Shown here one piece after another: positions 35,595-43,582 of a stretch of 64,000 bases of DNA. A program made the position numbers and the translations under genes. Position 1 is the stretch's first letter. Each line of letters begins with the position of its first letter. Source of the stretch: UBA6168 sp965222975 (GTDB taxonomy: Bacteria > Bacteroidota > Bacteroidia > Chitinophagales > Saprospiraceae); NCBI GenBank assembly GCA_965222975.1, contig CBDCVJ010000086.1:124001-188000 (forward strand). The letters run 5' to 3'. A model generated the notes under the pieces. That model was not told where the DNA came from and searched no databases. It saw nothing but the letters and a program-made list of their open reading frames with translations.

Positions 35595-36257
35595 ATGAAA
35601 ACGACAATCAACAAAATATTTCAAGTCGAAGAGCCCATCCAACGGGTATGGGAATACCTATCAGATCCCACCAAAATAGTGACCTGTGTGCCAGGTGCTT
35701 CTTTGACGGAAAAAATAGACGACCGGAATTTTAAGGGAAAAGTTTCTTTGAAGTTTGGTCCGGTCAAAGCAGCTTACGATGGTGAGGTTACCATTGAAGA
35801 ATTGGATATAGCCAATCGCAGCATGGTTCTTAAAGGCAAAGGTGTTGATACCAAAGGCAAAGGCAGTGCGGATATGGTGATGAACGGGGTGCTGAGAGAA
35901 ATAGACGGCGGCACCGAAATAAACTATAGCATGGAAGTATCTGTCATCGGTATGCTGGCACAGTTTGGATCTCGCTTGATAGCGGATGTAGCAGATCAGT
36001 TAGTAAGCCAGTTTGTGCAGAATTTTAAAGACAAACTGAAAGCCGATATTCCGAGTGATGCGAAAATTTCTGAAGTAATAGAAGCAGCTGCTGCAAAAGA
36101 AGCTGCTAAAGCAGTGGCTGCTGCTGAAGCAGAACCAGTCAAGGCAGCTCCCTCCCCTCCACCTGCTGCTCAGGAAGATAATTCATTGAATGCTTTTGCA
36201 CTGATGTGGGCGGTGATAAAAGGATTTTTCCGCAGGTTGTTTGGAGGTGGAAAATGA
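35595..36257 (+). CDS. coxG: CoxG-family SRPBCC protein
   Basis: Carbon-monoxide-dehydrogenase subunit G family protein of 220 aa. Residues 1-150 form an SRPBCC (START-like) lipid-binding domain: VEEPIQRVWEYLSDPTKIV, CVPGASLTEKID, FKGKVSLKFGPVKAAYDGEV, and AQFGSRLIADVADQLVSQF are family signatures. An Ala/Pro-rich linker follows, then a short amphipathic C-terminal segment (FALMWAVIKGFFRRLFGGGK) that probably anchors it to the membrane. In Mo-CO dehydrogenases CoxG is a membrane-associated partner reported to handle quinone; here coxS, coxM and most of coxL are missing, so its partner may be encoded elsewhere. Confidence 0.88.
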   Translation: MKTTINKIFQVEEPIQRVWEYLSDPTKIVTCVPGASLTEKIDDRNFKGKVSLKFGPVKAAYDGEVTIEELDIANRSMVLKGKGVDTKGKGSADMVMNGVLREIDGGTEINYSMEVSVIGMLAQFGSRLIADVADQLVSQFVQNFKDKLKADIPSDAKISEVIEAAAAKEAAKAVAAAEAEPVKAAPSPPPAAQEDNSLNAFALMWAVIKGFFRRLFGGGK

Positions 36258-36309
36258 TTTTTATTTTTTGAGAAATACGCACTCAATTTCTTAAAACAAC
36301 TATTTCCAA

Positions 36310-37545
36310 ATGAAAAATTCAAACCAATTCTTATTCCTTTTATTATTGACTATTTTATATTGCCAATGCGACCCGGTCGAGCCAATAATCGAACAACCTG
36401 ATCCTAATTGTTTTTCATTTAATAATTTAGAAGCGGGCCTTTCCATCAATGATGGTCAATCATTTCCAAATACAAATTTAATCGCTCAAAAGGACGATTG
36501 GACAATAGACGGATATGCTAAAATAGACACTGTGAATTATGTCGGGGAAGAAAAAAACCTCCGTTTATTCAATATTAATTTATACTTGAATATTGAATTA
36601 TCCGTCAACCGTATTTCTTTTGATTTTGCTGAACTGGGTGGCGTGAATAAAATTATCGTTAATGGCATCGCTCATAATTTTTCGGATTTTCCCGAATTGC
36701 AAAATACCATAATTGACAATGTAGGATTTAAAGTGGAAGCCACCCAAGCCGGCAATAATTGGGTGGGTTCATTTACTGCAACGGGAAATATAGAAAGTTT
36801 TGCCATCGGTGGTCAGGAATTATGGATTGATAATTTATGTGCCAGGCGCTTTGAAGTTTTATTGGAAAATAGAAGGGATGATCCACATAATAATCCCACA
36901 CACCCAGATGGCAGCCTGACGCAGTATGACCATTTTCGGGAAATCATGACCGAAATGGGATATGACTATACCGAAAAAGTAGAAGATGGGACGCCGTTGA
37001 CTTTGGATTATTTAAATCAATTTGATTTGTATGTGTGGTATTTGATCGGTATTTCCACTGTTTCCCATGAAGAATTTTCGGTCATTGAAAATTATGCTTC
37101 TCAGGGTGGTTCCGTTTTTATTTTGATAGAACATGACGGTGCATGGTCTGATCCAGATGTTGATTCCGCATTGGCCATTTTTGGTGTGGCGGACAATTTC
37201 GGTAAAATTAAACATCCAACCAGTAATTTTAATAATTGGGAGACACATGTTATTTATCATGCGGATAATATTTTGGATGCTGCGGCTAAATCGGGTGTGC
37301 AAAATATTTATGTGCCCACTGCCACTTATTATACCGTTTCGGACGAAAATTGGATCACCGTTTTAGAATCTGATGCAGAAGCCGAACCACCAAATGAGCC
37401 AGTAATTATTAGAAAAAATTATGGCGCAGGAAAAGTGATGTTTGCAGGAGATTTTAATTTTTTAATGGGCGCACCAACCAATATTCCCAATATGCAAAAT
37501 GATGTGTTTATTAAAAACCTATTGTTTTTATTAGCGAAAGAATAG
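36310..37545 (+). CDS. Putative lipoprotein with a C-terminal GATase-like fold
   Basis: Protein of 411 aa with an N-terminal export signal (MKNSNQFLFLLLLTILYCQC); Cys18 or Cys20 could be lipidated. Residues about 30-180 form a beta-rich domain without a recognised motif (NCFSFNNLEAGLSINDG ... WIDNLCARRFEVLLENR). Residues about 200-405 look like a flavodoxin/GATase-1-like domain: FDLYVWYLIGISTVSHEEFS, ASQGGSVFILIEHDGAW, and GAGKVMFAGDFNFLMG. This second part resembles surface proteins that bind or sense ligands (DUF4350-like), but no catalytic Cys is evident. 52 bp downstream of coxG; possible co-transcription. Confidence 0.6.
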   Translation: MKNSNQFLFLLLLTILYCQCDPVEPIIEQPDPNCFSFNNLEAGLSINDGQSFPNTNLIAQKDDWTIDGYAKIDTVNYVGEEKNLRLFNINLYLNIELSVNRISFDFAELGGVNKIIVNGIAHNFSDFPELQNTIIDNVGFKVEATQAGNNWVGSFTATGNIESFAIGGQELWIDNLCARRFEVLLENRRDDPHNNPTHPDGSLTQYDHFREIMTEMGYDYTEKVEDGTPLTLDYLNQFDLYVWYLIGISTVSHEEFSVIENYASQGGSVFILIEHDGAWSDPDVDSALAIFGVADNFGKIKHPTSNFNNWETHVIYHADNILDAAAKSGVQNIYVPTATYYTVSDENWITVLESDAEAEPPNEPVIIRKNYGAGKVMFAGDFNFLMGAPTNIPNMQNDVFIKNLLFLLAKE

Positions 37546-37718
37546 CAGCATGTTTTTATAAGAAAGCCCTTTATTAATAGGTATTTTGATCAAGTGACTT
37601 AACAATTCAAAAATAAATGGGCAATACATAAAAAACTGCAAAAGTCCTTTGTCGAAGTTGTTCTGTCTAAAAAAATGATCGTTTAATACAACCCTTTCTT
37701 ATATTGCTATTGGAATGA

Positions 37719-37766
37719 TTCCCCGGCCGCTTTGTCATCTTCCAAAATGACAAAGCGGCCGGGGAA
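37719..37766. repeat. G/C-rich perfect hairpin
   Basis: Arms ttccccggccgctttgtca (37719-37737) and tgacaaagcggccggggaa (37748-37766), 19 bp without a mismatch, separated by 10 bases. It is strongly G/C-rich in an A/T-rich spacer and followed by aaaact rather than a T-run. It is not an obvious terminator, and lies 57 bp before the gene at 37823. Confidence 0.75.
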
Positions 37767-37822
37767 AACTGTCATAGATTTACGAATTGCCCCTCTATCC
37801 TGTTCTAAAAAATTATTTATTC

Positions 37823-38464
37823 ATGCATTTAAATATTGAAATAGAATCCATGCCATTTTTTGACCAATGGAGCAGGTATGGTAAATTAAAACGAATAGCC
37901 GAACTGTGGGAAGCACCCATTGAGCGAAAAATACGGTTTAAAAGCCTTCCAAGAACGGTTCAAAAATTTCGTATTTTCAAAAGCAAGTCAAAAAAAAGAG
38001 TAAAGAATATAATTACCCTTTCGGAGGCCGATTTACAGAGCAATATATTAGTGTTTGATTTTCATTGTTCAGACGATGGTTTTGATATAAAAAGGACAAC
38101 CGTACTTTTGGTGGAATCAGCAATGTTCGATCTTCCAAAATTTCACGTCGAACCAAAAAGTGCCATTAGCCTCCTTGCTAAATTGTTTTTTATTGAAGAA
38201 AGTCAATTTGACAAATTCCCTGAATTCGTTCAACATTATAAAGTAAAAGGCAATGATGTAGATAGTATCGATTATGTTATGAAACGGGAACTGCTTGAAT
38301 ATTTATCCGTCGAGACAAAATGGAACATCGAAGGAGACGAAAATTATTTATTGTTTTACAAAAAGAATAAAACGGTGCGACCAGAAAATTTAGAAACTTT
38401 TAAAGAGGCGTGTTTGGATATGTCTCGCTGGATTATGTTAAGCGATTCTAACGATTATGTTTAG
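37823..38464 (+). CDS. Hypothetical protein
   Basis: Protein of 213 aa, predicted cytoplasmic: no signal peptide and no membrane helix. ATG 37823 (MHLNIEIESMPFFDQWSRYG) is preferred to an upstream in-frame TTG at 37787. The protein is rich in Lys and Phe (RIFKSKSKKRVKNIITLSEADL; VFDFHCSDDGFDIKRTTV) and has no motif I recognise. Base composition is A/T-rich, like its left neighbour. It ends 30 bp from the convergent DUF1295 gene. Confidence 0.6.
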   Translation: MHLNIEIESMPFFDQWSRYGKLKRIAELWEAPIERKIRFKSLPRTVQKFRIFKSKSKKRVKNIITLSEADLQSNILVFDFHCSDDGFDIKRTTVLLVESAMFDLPKFHVEPKSAISLLAKLFFIEESQFDKFPEFVQHYKVKGNDVDSIDYVMKRELLEYLSVETKWNIEGDENYLLFYKKNKTVRPENLETFKEACLDMSRWIMLSDSNDYV

Positions 38465-38493
38465 GTTGAATCGTTAAATAAATAAAAATGGTT

Positions 38494-39348
38494 TTAGTGT
38501 TTGGGCTTCCAAGGAATAAACGCCGAAGTCTTCCTAACATACTCCTTATATTTCGGCTTTGTTTTTTTCAACGTTTTTTCCAACATTGCCACGCCCGATA
38601 TTTTCAATAATAAAAATGTCATGAAAATTGGACTGAAAATATAAAACCACCCATTGGGATGTGCCAAAGCAAAACAGAAAAACCCCCACCACAAAAGCGC
38701 ATCACCAAAATAATTGGGGTGACGGGTATATCGCCAAACGCCTGTGTCTAATACTTTTCCTTTGTTTTCAGGATTATTTTTAAATCGCATCAATTGGTAG
38801 TCACCAACCGCTTCAAAAAATAGACCGATAATCCAAAGTGTTATTCCTATATAATTTAAAAAAGGCATCTCATTAGTTGCCAATAATGCGGGAACGAAAA
38901 CAGAAGAAACAATCCATAAAATAATACCTTGCAAAACAAATACCCGTAAAAAAGAAATCCACCACCAATTTTTCCCATTTTCTTTTCGCCATTGTGCATA
39001 TCTAAAATCTTCACCTTTACCTATATTTCGAACACCCAAATAAATAGCCAAGCGGCTGCCCCAAATTGTGACCATGCCGAGAAAAATATATTGCCAGGTA
39101 TCCATTTTTTCAAATCCAATAATATAAGCGTAAAACCAGATAATAATGACAAATCCAATTCCCCAAAATATATCCACGATGCTGGCATCTTTTATCAAAA
39201 GACCGAATAACCAAAGCAAAGTCATGGCTGCCATAATTAATGTCAACCCTTTTTGAAAATAAGGCGTTAATGAATTGTTTAATAAGAAAATGGGGAACAG
39301 GGTGATTGATAGGAAGAAAATGATGCGGAGTACTATGGTGCTTTTCAT
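38494..39348 (-). CDS. DUF1295 / steroid-5-alpha-reductase-like membrane protein
   Basis: Integral membrane protein of 284 aa with about seven hydrophobic segments. The C-terminal half contains the family signature WRYTRHPNYFGDALLWWGFF and LLLKISGVAMLEKTLKK ... YKEYVRKTSAFIPW, found in DUF1295 and isoprenylcysteine-methyltransferase-like proteins, which use NADPH or SAM near the R-H-P-N-Y motif. The start at 39348 (MKSTIVLRIIFFLS) is preferred to a longer frame that runs into the upstream region. It is divergent from the MATE gene, with a 110-bp spacer. The substrate is unknown; a lipid is likely. Confidence 0.87.
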   Translation of the reverse strand: MKSTIVLRIIFFLSITLFPIFLLNNSLTPYFQKGLTLIMAAMTLLWLFGLLIKDASIVDIFWGIGFVIIIWFYAYIIGFEKMDTWQYIFLGMVTIWGSRLAIYLGVRNIGKGEDFRYAQWRKENGKNWWWISFLRVFVLQGIILWIVSSVFVPALLATNEMPFLNYIGITLWIIGLFFEAVGDYQLMRFKNNPENKGKVLDTGVWRYTRHPNYFGDALLWWGFFCFALAHPNGWFYIFSPIFMTFLLLKISGVAMLEKTLKKTKPKYKEYVRKTSAFIPWKPKH

Positions 39349-39458
39349 ATTGTTTATTGATCTTTTTGTAACGCTGCCTGAAAGCCATATGGCAGTTTGT
39401 TGAATGCGCAGAGATAGATGTAGAGAAATCATTTACGAAACTTACCTTCGCACCTCTA

Positions 39459-40829
39459 ATGGCCAATTCTAACAAAGATAAACTAACCCAAACAATCCTA
39501 CAGGACGACCTCTGGAAACTGATGCGACAGCTCTCCCTGCCAGCCATCATCGGTATGTCCATCAATGGGATCAATTCCTTTTTCGATGCTTTGTTTGTTG
39601 GGCAATTTGTGGGGCAAGATGCGTTGGCGGCTATTTCCCTTGCATTTCCTTTGGTATTTATTACAGGCGGTTTTTCGGCCATGATCGGAGTGGGTGGCTC
39701 TTCCGTTTTGAGCATGGCCATTGGGGCAGAGGACAGGAATAAATTGGAAAAGGTATTTGGCAGCGTGACTATATTAGCTGCAATCTTTGCCGCCATCCTA
39801 ATGTGCTTTGGAATTTATTTTGCCCCCGAATTAATTGGCATGTTGGGTGGCGAGGGCGATATATTGGATATGGGCGTTAAATATTACCGCATTACTTTAT
39901 ATGGTGCTTTTTTCAGGATATATGCTGTGGATTTAAATATGCTAATACGGGCAGAGGGGAAATTAAAAGAAGCAATGTCCCATTCTATTTTTGCGGCGGT
40001 TTTGAATATTTTTTTGAATGGAATTTTTATGGGCGTATTGGGAATGGGCGTGGAAGGTGCGGCATGGGCAACAGTAGTTTCTATGGGCGTTTTTACTTTA
40101 ATTGGCGTTATCTATTTTTATCGAGGTCGGTCGAATTATTTCGTTGATTTAAAAAAATACAGTCTTGAGAGAAAAATTATTTCGCCCATTTTAAAAATAG
40201 GCATCTCGGCGATGATGTTGCAGATCATGTTTTTTTTGCAACAGTCCGTTGTCTTTAAATTAATCGATGTATACGGTACCGATTGGGACATCGCATTGAT
40301 GGGGGCGAGTTACCGTGTTTTATTGCTCATGCTTTTTCCAGGGTTTGGATTTGCGATGGCGATGCAGCCGGTGGTAGGAATTAATTTTGGGGCGAAACAA
40401 TTGGGCAGGGTAATTAAAGCATTTAAAATATTTACGTTTTCCAGTACGATGCTCATTGCTATTTGTTGGTCGTTTATGATGGTATTCCCAGAAACTGTTT
40501 TATCCCTTATGCTGCCAGATGCCGACTTTAACCCTAACGATCTTTTTAATTTCAGGATGATGATTTCTACGCTGCCTTTATTCCCTTTGTTTTTTATGAG
40601 TACCACTTTGTTCCAAGCAGTCGGAAAAGCGAAAGAGGCAGGCATTTTGACCATATTAAGGGATTTGGGTTTATTTATTCCGGCAGTAATTATTTTACCT
40701 ATTTATTTTGAAGTGAGCGGTGTTTATTGGGGCGGGGTGCCGTCTAATGTTATTATGTTGATTATTTGTATTTGGTTGTTGTTTAAATTGTTTAAAAAAT
40801 GGGATAAAATCACAAATACATTTTCTTAA
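39459..40829 (+). CDS. MATE-family multidrug/Na+ exporter
   Basis: Inner-membrane exporter of 456 aa with 12 predicted transmembrane helices in two bundles, the normal length for MATE transporters. The N-terminal MRQLSLPAIIGMSINGINSF and DALFVGQFVGQDALAAIS are characteristic; the second half begins KIGISAMMLQIMFFLQQSV. Members export cationic drugs or other small molecules in exchange for Na+ or H+. The last 20 bp overlap the convergent cytochrome-like gene. A TACCTTCG sequence at 39443 just before the ATG could be a -7 box but lacks a clear -33 element. Confidence 0.93.
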   Translation: MANSNKDKLTQTILQDDLWKLMRQLSLPAIIGMSINGINSFFDALFVGQFVGQDALAAISLAFPLVFITGGFSAMIGVGGSSVLSMAIGAEDRNKLEKVFGSVTILAAIFAAILMCFGIYFAPELIGMLGGEGDILDMGVKYYRITLYGAFFRIYAVDLNMLIRAEGKLKEAMSHSIFAAVLNIFLNGIFMGVLGMGVEGAAWATVVSMGVFTLIGVIYFYRGRSNYFVDLKKYSLERKIISPILKIGISAMMLQIMFFLQQSVVFKLIDVYGTDWDIALMGASYRVLLLMLFPGFGFAMAMQPVVGINFGAKQLGRVIKAFKIFTFSSTMLIAICWSFMMVFPETVLSLMLPDADFNPNDLFNFRMMISTLPLFPLFFMSTTLFQAVGKAKEAGILTILRDLGLFIPAVIILPIYFEVSGVYWGGVPSNVIMLIICIWLLFKLFKKWDKITNTFS

Positions 40830-41250
40830 TCTTCACCATCGGCCCCGGACAAAGCGCCTTATGGCAACTCATACAAGCGTCCACCATATTGGTATAGGAT
40901 TTTTCCAAATTATTTTTATCCGCATTTTTTAAGGCATTTACTGCCTGTAAATAAGATAGGGCATGAACTTTATATTCAGGCGAGGCGGCCTTTTCTGGTT
41001 CGGTCGCTTCGGCGGTGTGTATTTTTTCAAAATCGAGAATTAGATCAGGCATTTCGCCTTTTCTTATTTTTTCTTTAGCTTTCATACCATCCTCGAACAT
41101 GTCCCGCATTAATAGGGCAAGTTCGCTATCACCATTGGGATTGATGGGCATGATGATGGGACCGGAATTTTTATCTTCCGCTGAGCCTGTCATGCAGGAA
41201 AACAATAAAACGGATGTTGCAATAGAAAAAGCAAAAAAATATTTTTTCAT
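40810..41250 (-). CDS. Lipoprotein with a single cytochrome c motif
   Basis: Exported protein of 146 aa. The start at 41250 (MKKYFFAFSIATSVLLFSC) gives a lipobox with Cys19. Near the C-terminus is one heme-binding CXXCH motif, VDACMSCHKALCPGP, preceded by helices (ALSYLQAVNALKNADKNN) that fit a four-helix cytochrome-c'-type or related fold. It is probably attached to the membrane on the periplasmic side, acting as a small electron carrier or sensor. Its 3' end overlaps the MATE gene by 20 bp on the opposite strand. Confidence 0.8.
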   Translation of the reverse strand: MKKYFFAFSIATSVLLFSCMTGSAEDKNSGPIIMPINPNGDSELALLMRDMFEDGMKAKEKIRKGEMPDLILDFEKIHTAEATEPEKAASPEYKVHALSYLQAVNALKNADKNNLEKSYTNMVDACMSCHKALCPGPMVKIKKMYL

Positions 41251-41299
41251 GATTTGATTAATTAACAACTAACGATTAAATTATTAAACAATAAAGCCA

Positions 41300-42031
41300 T
41301 TATTCAATTTCCCCATACATCCTTTTTATTTCCCCATAAAGTGCCCTTTTCATTTTTCGCTCATAGCTGTCCATGTGCTCAATTTCTTCCATCATATTGG
41401 CCAATTTATTTTTGGCTTCCTCCGAGCGATTTTCATTTAATAGGAATTTACAGTATTCAATGCGATGGGGATAATTGGCAAATTGCATATCCATTGCCTG
41501 AAAAGTTTTTTCGGCAGTTTCTTTTTCGTTATGGTGATAATAAGCCCAAGCCAAGGCAATCCTTTCGTCCGAATTTTTAAAGCCATAATCGTGTTCCAGT
41601 TTTTTTCCGAAATTAATTGTTTGCTTATAATTGCCGAGCATAAAGTTGGATTGTAATAATTTCCGCAATAATTCGGGATCGTCATCATAGATACCATTGA
41701 GGCATGACTCGTACATTTCCAGTGCATCTTTGTACCTTTCTTTTTGCATATATTGGTCACCGAGTTTTATTTTATTGGCAGCGGTGTCGGCAAAGCGGTT
41801 TTCCTTTTCCAGCTTATCCACATTGTAGTTGGTGTCCAATGCTTCTTTTACACCTTCGGTCAGGTTTTCAATATTCAATTTTCCAGAGAAATGATAGTAT
41901 AAATAAATTAGGCATCCGATAAATGGAAAGATGATTATGAGCCAAAGCCATTTTTGTTGAGTGTTATTTTTATAAGCATGGTAGAGGCAAAATGCTTGGA
42001 GAATGAGGATAGGGGTATAGAGCCTTAACAT
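41300..42031 (-). CDS. Membrane-anchored TPR protein
   Basis: Protein of 243 aa with two N-terminal transmembrane helices (LYTPILILQAFCLYHAY; WLWLIIIFPFIGCLIYLYYHFSG), which resemble the small PLDc_N-type hairpin, followed by tetratricopeptide repeats (IKLGDQYMQKERYKDALEMYE, NFMLGNYKQTINFGKKLEH, and RIALAWAYYHHNEKETAEKTF). It probably scaffolds other proteins at the inner membrane. 50 bp separate it from the cytochrome-like gene downstream, so the two may be co-transcribed. A promoter is predicted at 42089-42120. Confidence 0.8.
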   Translation of the reverse strand: MLRLYTPILILQAFCLYHAYKNNTQQKWLWLIIIFPFIGCLIYLYYHFSGKLNIENLTEGVKEALDTNYNVDKLEKENRFADTAANKIKLGDQYMQKERYKDALEMYESCLNGIYDDDPELLRKLLQSNFMLGNYKQTINFGKKLEHDYGFKNSDERIALAWAYYHHNEKETAEKTFQAMDMQFANYPHRIEYCKFLLNENRSEEAKNKLANMMEEIEHMDSYERKMKRALYGEIKRMYGEIE

Positions 42032-42088
42032 GTTGGAATTCTTTTAGAATATGAGTGTGTAGTTTGTGAAATTAGGAAGATTTGCAGG

Positions 42089-42120
42089 CAAAGTTAAAAG
42101 ATTTTGGATATCAGGGGCAA
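42089..42120 (-). promoter_or_regulatory. Promoter of the TPR gene
   Basis: On the minus strand TAACTTTG (42096-42089) fits the -7 TAnnTTTG consensus and TTG (42120-42118) the -33 box, with a 21-base spacer. The predicted start near 42082 leaves a leader of about 50 bases before the ATG at 42031. Confidence 0.5.
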
Positions 42121-42217
42121 CTATTCGTGACAACCATGGATTTTAAAGAGATTAAGTGCGTAAAATATTGAATATTAATGGGTTGTGACCGAAATCAACG
42201 ATTCGCCTTATTTTTCA

Positions 42218-42528
42218 TACATTTGCAACTGTTCTGAAAATTTAACTGGGCAACCACACTATATTACCTCAGTTTTGCCCATGTACCCTGTATTCTACAT
42301 GTGAATTGTTTCCCCTTTTTGTTTCCCCACTGATTTTTCTTTCAAGGTCAATTTCAAAAAGTACTGCAAATCATATTTTTTTTCTGGGTGTAGGTTTAAT
42401 AGGACACATCTGGCTGTGAGTCTGTTTGGCAGTTGCCGGTGATTCACATTCTTTTTAACCTGACACATTTGGAGTTCTTTATAGTTGAAAATAAAGGAAT
42501 TCATATGGTCGCAATATGATTAATATAT
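42218..42528 (+). promoter_or_regulatory. Long rpsU leader with candidate promoter and leader peptide
   Basis: TACATTTG (42218-42225) fits a -7 box and would give a leader of about 300 bases for rpsU. The leader contains inverted pieces (actgggcaa ... ttttgccca at about 42247-42282, and catgta ... tacatg at about 42281-42302). Close to the end an AAAGGA (about 42494) lies a good Shine-Dalgarno distance from ATGGTCGCAATATGA (42505-42519), a four-codon frame. rpsU itself (42529) has no such motif in front. A minus-strand frame of 69 codons also covers this region but has no known features. Confidence 0.4.
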
Positions 42529-42720
42529 ATGCTGATTATCGAAGTGAAAAGTGGAGAGGGGATCGAGCGGGCATTGCGCCGTTATCGTAGGAAGCACCGG
42601 GATACAAAACTAAGAAACGAACTCCGTGCGCGGAAGCAATTTACCAAACCTTCCGTAAAGCGACGGCACGAAATCTTAAAAGCGGTATATAAACAGAAAA
42701 AGGCAGAATCCCTTGATTGA
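42529..42720 (+). CDS. rpsU: 30S ribosomal protein bS21
   Basis: Basic protein of 63 aa. MLIIEVKSGEGIERALRRYRRK and RKQFTKPSVKRRHEILKAVYK (shortened) are the conserved bS21 sequence. It binds the 30S platform near the 3' end of 16S rRNA; in Bacteroidota bS21 helps to hide the anti-Shine-Dalgarno sequence, and its own translation is reported to be controlled through that. The start is fixed by the family N-terminus. It is followed after 63 bp by a small conserved-looking gene. Confidence 0.97.
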   Translation: MLIIEVKSGEGIERALRRYRRKHRDTKLRNELRARKQFTKPSVKRRHEILKAVYKQKKAESLD

Positions 42721-42783
42721 TATTGAGGCTTTCCTGTTGGCTGTCGAATCGTCAGCCGGTTATTTTTTACTAAAAACATTAAT

Positions 42784-43017
42784 ATGAGATCAAGAAAAAA
42801 ATTCGATTACGCAGAAGGTAAATATTATTTTACTATTAAAACTACACCAAATAATATCACCATGTTTCGTACAACCAAAGAAGCTGCAAGTGAGGCATAT
42901 CAAAAATATAATTCACTTGGGAAGACTGTAGAGTGGCAAGGCCGTTGGAGCGGGAAAAAATTTTCGGAGACTACTCCGCCTACAGATAAAACAACCACTT
43001 CAGTTAAGGCTGAATGA
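42784..43017 (+). CDS. Small hypothetical protein next to rpsU
   Basis: Protein of 77 aa, cytoplasmic, without membrane helix. MRSRKKFDYAEGKYYFTIKT ... TMFRTTKEAASEAYQKYNSLG suggests two or three beta strands, then a helix and a disordered Thr/Lys tail. The frame is closed by normal codon use, and the N-terminus has an ATG after an A/T-rich spacer. It may be co-transcribed with rpsU. I do not recognise the family. Confidence 0.6.
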   Translation: MRSRKKFDYAEGKYYFTIKTTPNNITMFRTTKEAASEAYQKYNSLGKTVEWQGRWSGKKFSETTPPTDKTTTSVKAE

Positions 43018-43103
43018 TAATAGGTTTTATTTGTTAGATGGTAGACGGTCTGTCTTTTAAAAAATCTTAGATTAAATTCTAAGCTGACTCAGTTAAAGAA
43101 TTT

Positions 43104-43300
43104 GGTTCTTTGACAAATCCCGTGGAAGCCACTCAGAATATCAGAGTATTAGGGGGAAAGAAAAATTTTGAAAAAATTTTTCTTTCCCCCTAATACTCTG
43201 ATAGAGAGGGAGATAAAAAAATAAAAAATTGAAAATTTTTTATTTTTTTATCTCCCTCTCTTCCTGTTTTTTTTCGCTCCACGAAAATTGTCAAAGAACC
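43104..43300. repeat. 197-bp double-hairpin element, copy 2 (inverted)
   Basis: Reverse-complement copy of the element at 29598-29794, with the same length of 197 bp and the same ends (ggttctttgacaaatcccg at the left, gaaaattgtcaaagaacc at the right). The second hairpin, including its loop, is the exact reverse complement of copy 1. The A/T-rich hairpin (agggagataaaaaaata arms) has its loop attgaaaat in the same orientation as in copy 1, i.e. flipped relative to the rest of the element. Confidence 0.88.
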
Positions 43301-43315
43301 AAGAATTTTTCATTA

Positions 43316-43484
43316 CCGTACACTTTTGAAAACGACCAATTTTCAAGCCTGAGAGAAAGAACATTTTAGAGAGAGGTGTGTGTTTTTTGTCCCGATGCCA
43401 ATCGGGACAAAAAAACACACACCTCTCTCTGTAGGATTCTTCTCTTTTAGCCTGAAAACGTGTTTGAAATAAAAAGTGTACGGT
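43316..43484. repeat. Nested inverted-repeat element
   Basis: The outer ends accgtacacttttgaaaacg and the mirrored cgtgtttgaaataaaaagtg tacggt are inverted copies with small differences. The inner hairpin has arms agagagaggtgtgtgttttttgtcccgat and its complement, about 29 bp, around gcca. Together with the 197-bp element 16 bp away and the terminator after it, this fills nearly the whole 565-bp gap between the small protein gene and the CotH gene. Inner strings recur at 29360 and 31460. Confidence 0.75.
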
Positions 43485-43499
43485 AGAGAAAAGAATTTT

Positions 43500-43538
43500 A
43501 AAAATATCCCGAGATAGCTTCGGGATATTTTTGTTTTT
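43500..43538. terminator. Bidirectional terminator near the CotH gene
   Basis: Hairpin aaaaatatcccga / tcgggatattttt with loop gatagct, followed by gttttt. On the minus strand the mirrored T-run also follows, about 45 bases after the stop of the CotH-like gene (43583). It likely ends that transcript. Confidence 0.75.
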
Positions 43539-43582
43539 CGCACCTCATGCTGAATAGTTACTGTTTTTCTCTTTAAGCAAGG

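Noticed and set aside
42295..42504. 69-codon minus frame opposite the rpsU leader
   Set aside because: No family features, and the region is better explained as an untranslated leader.
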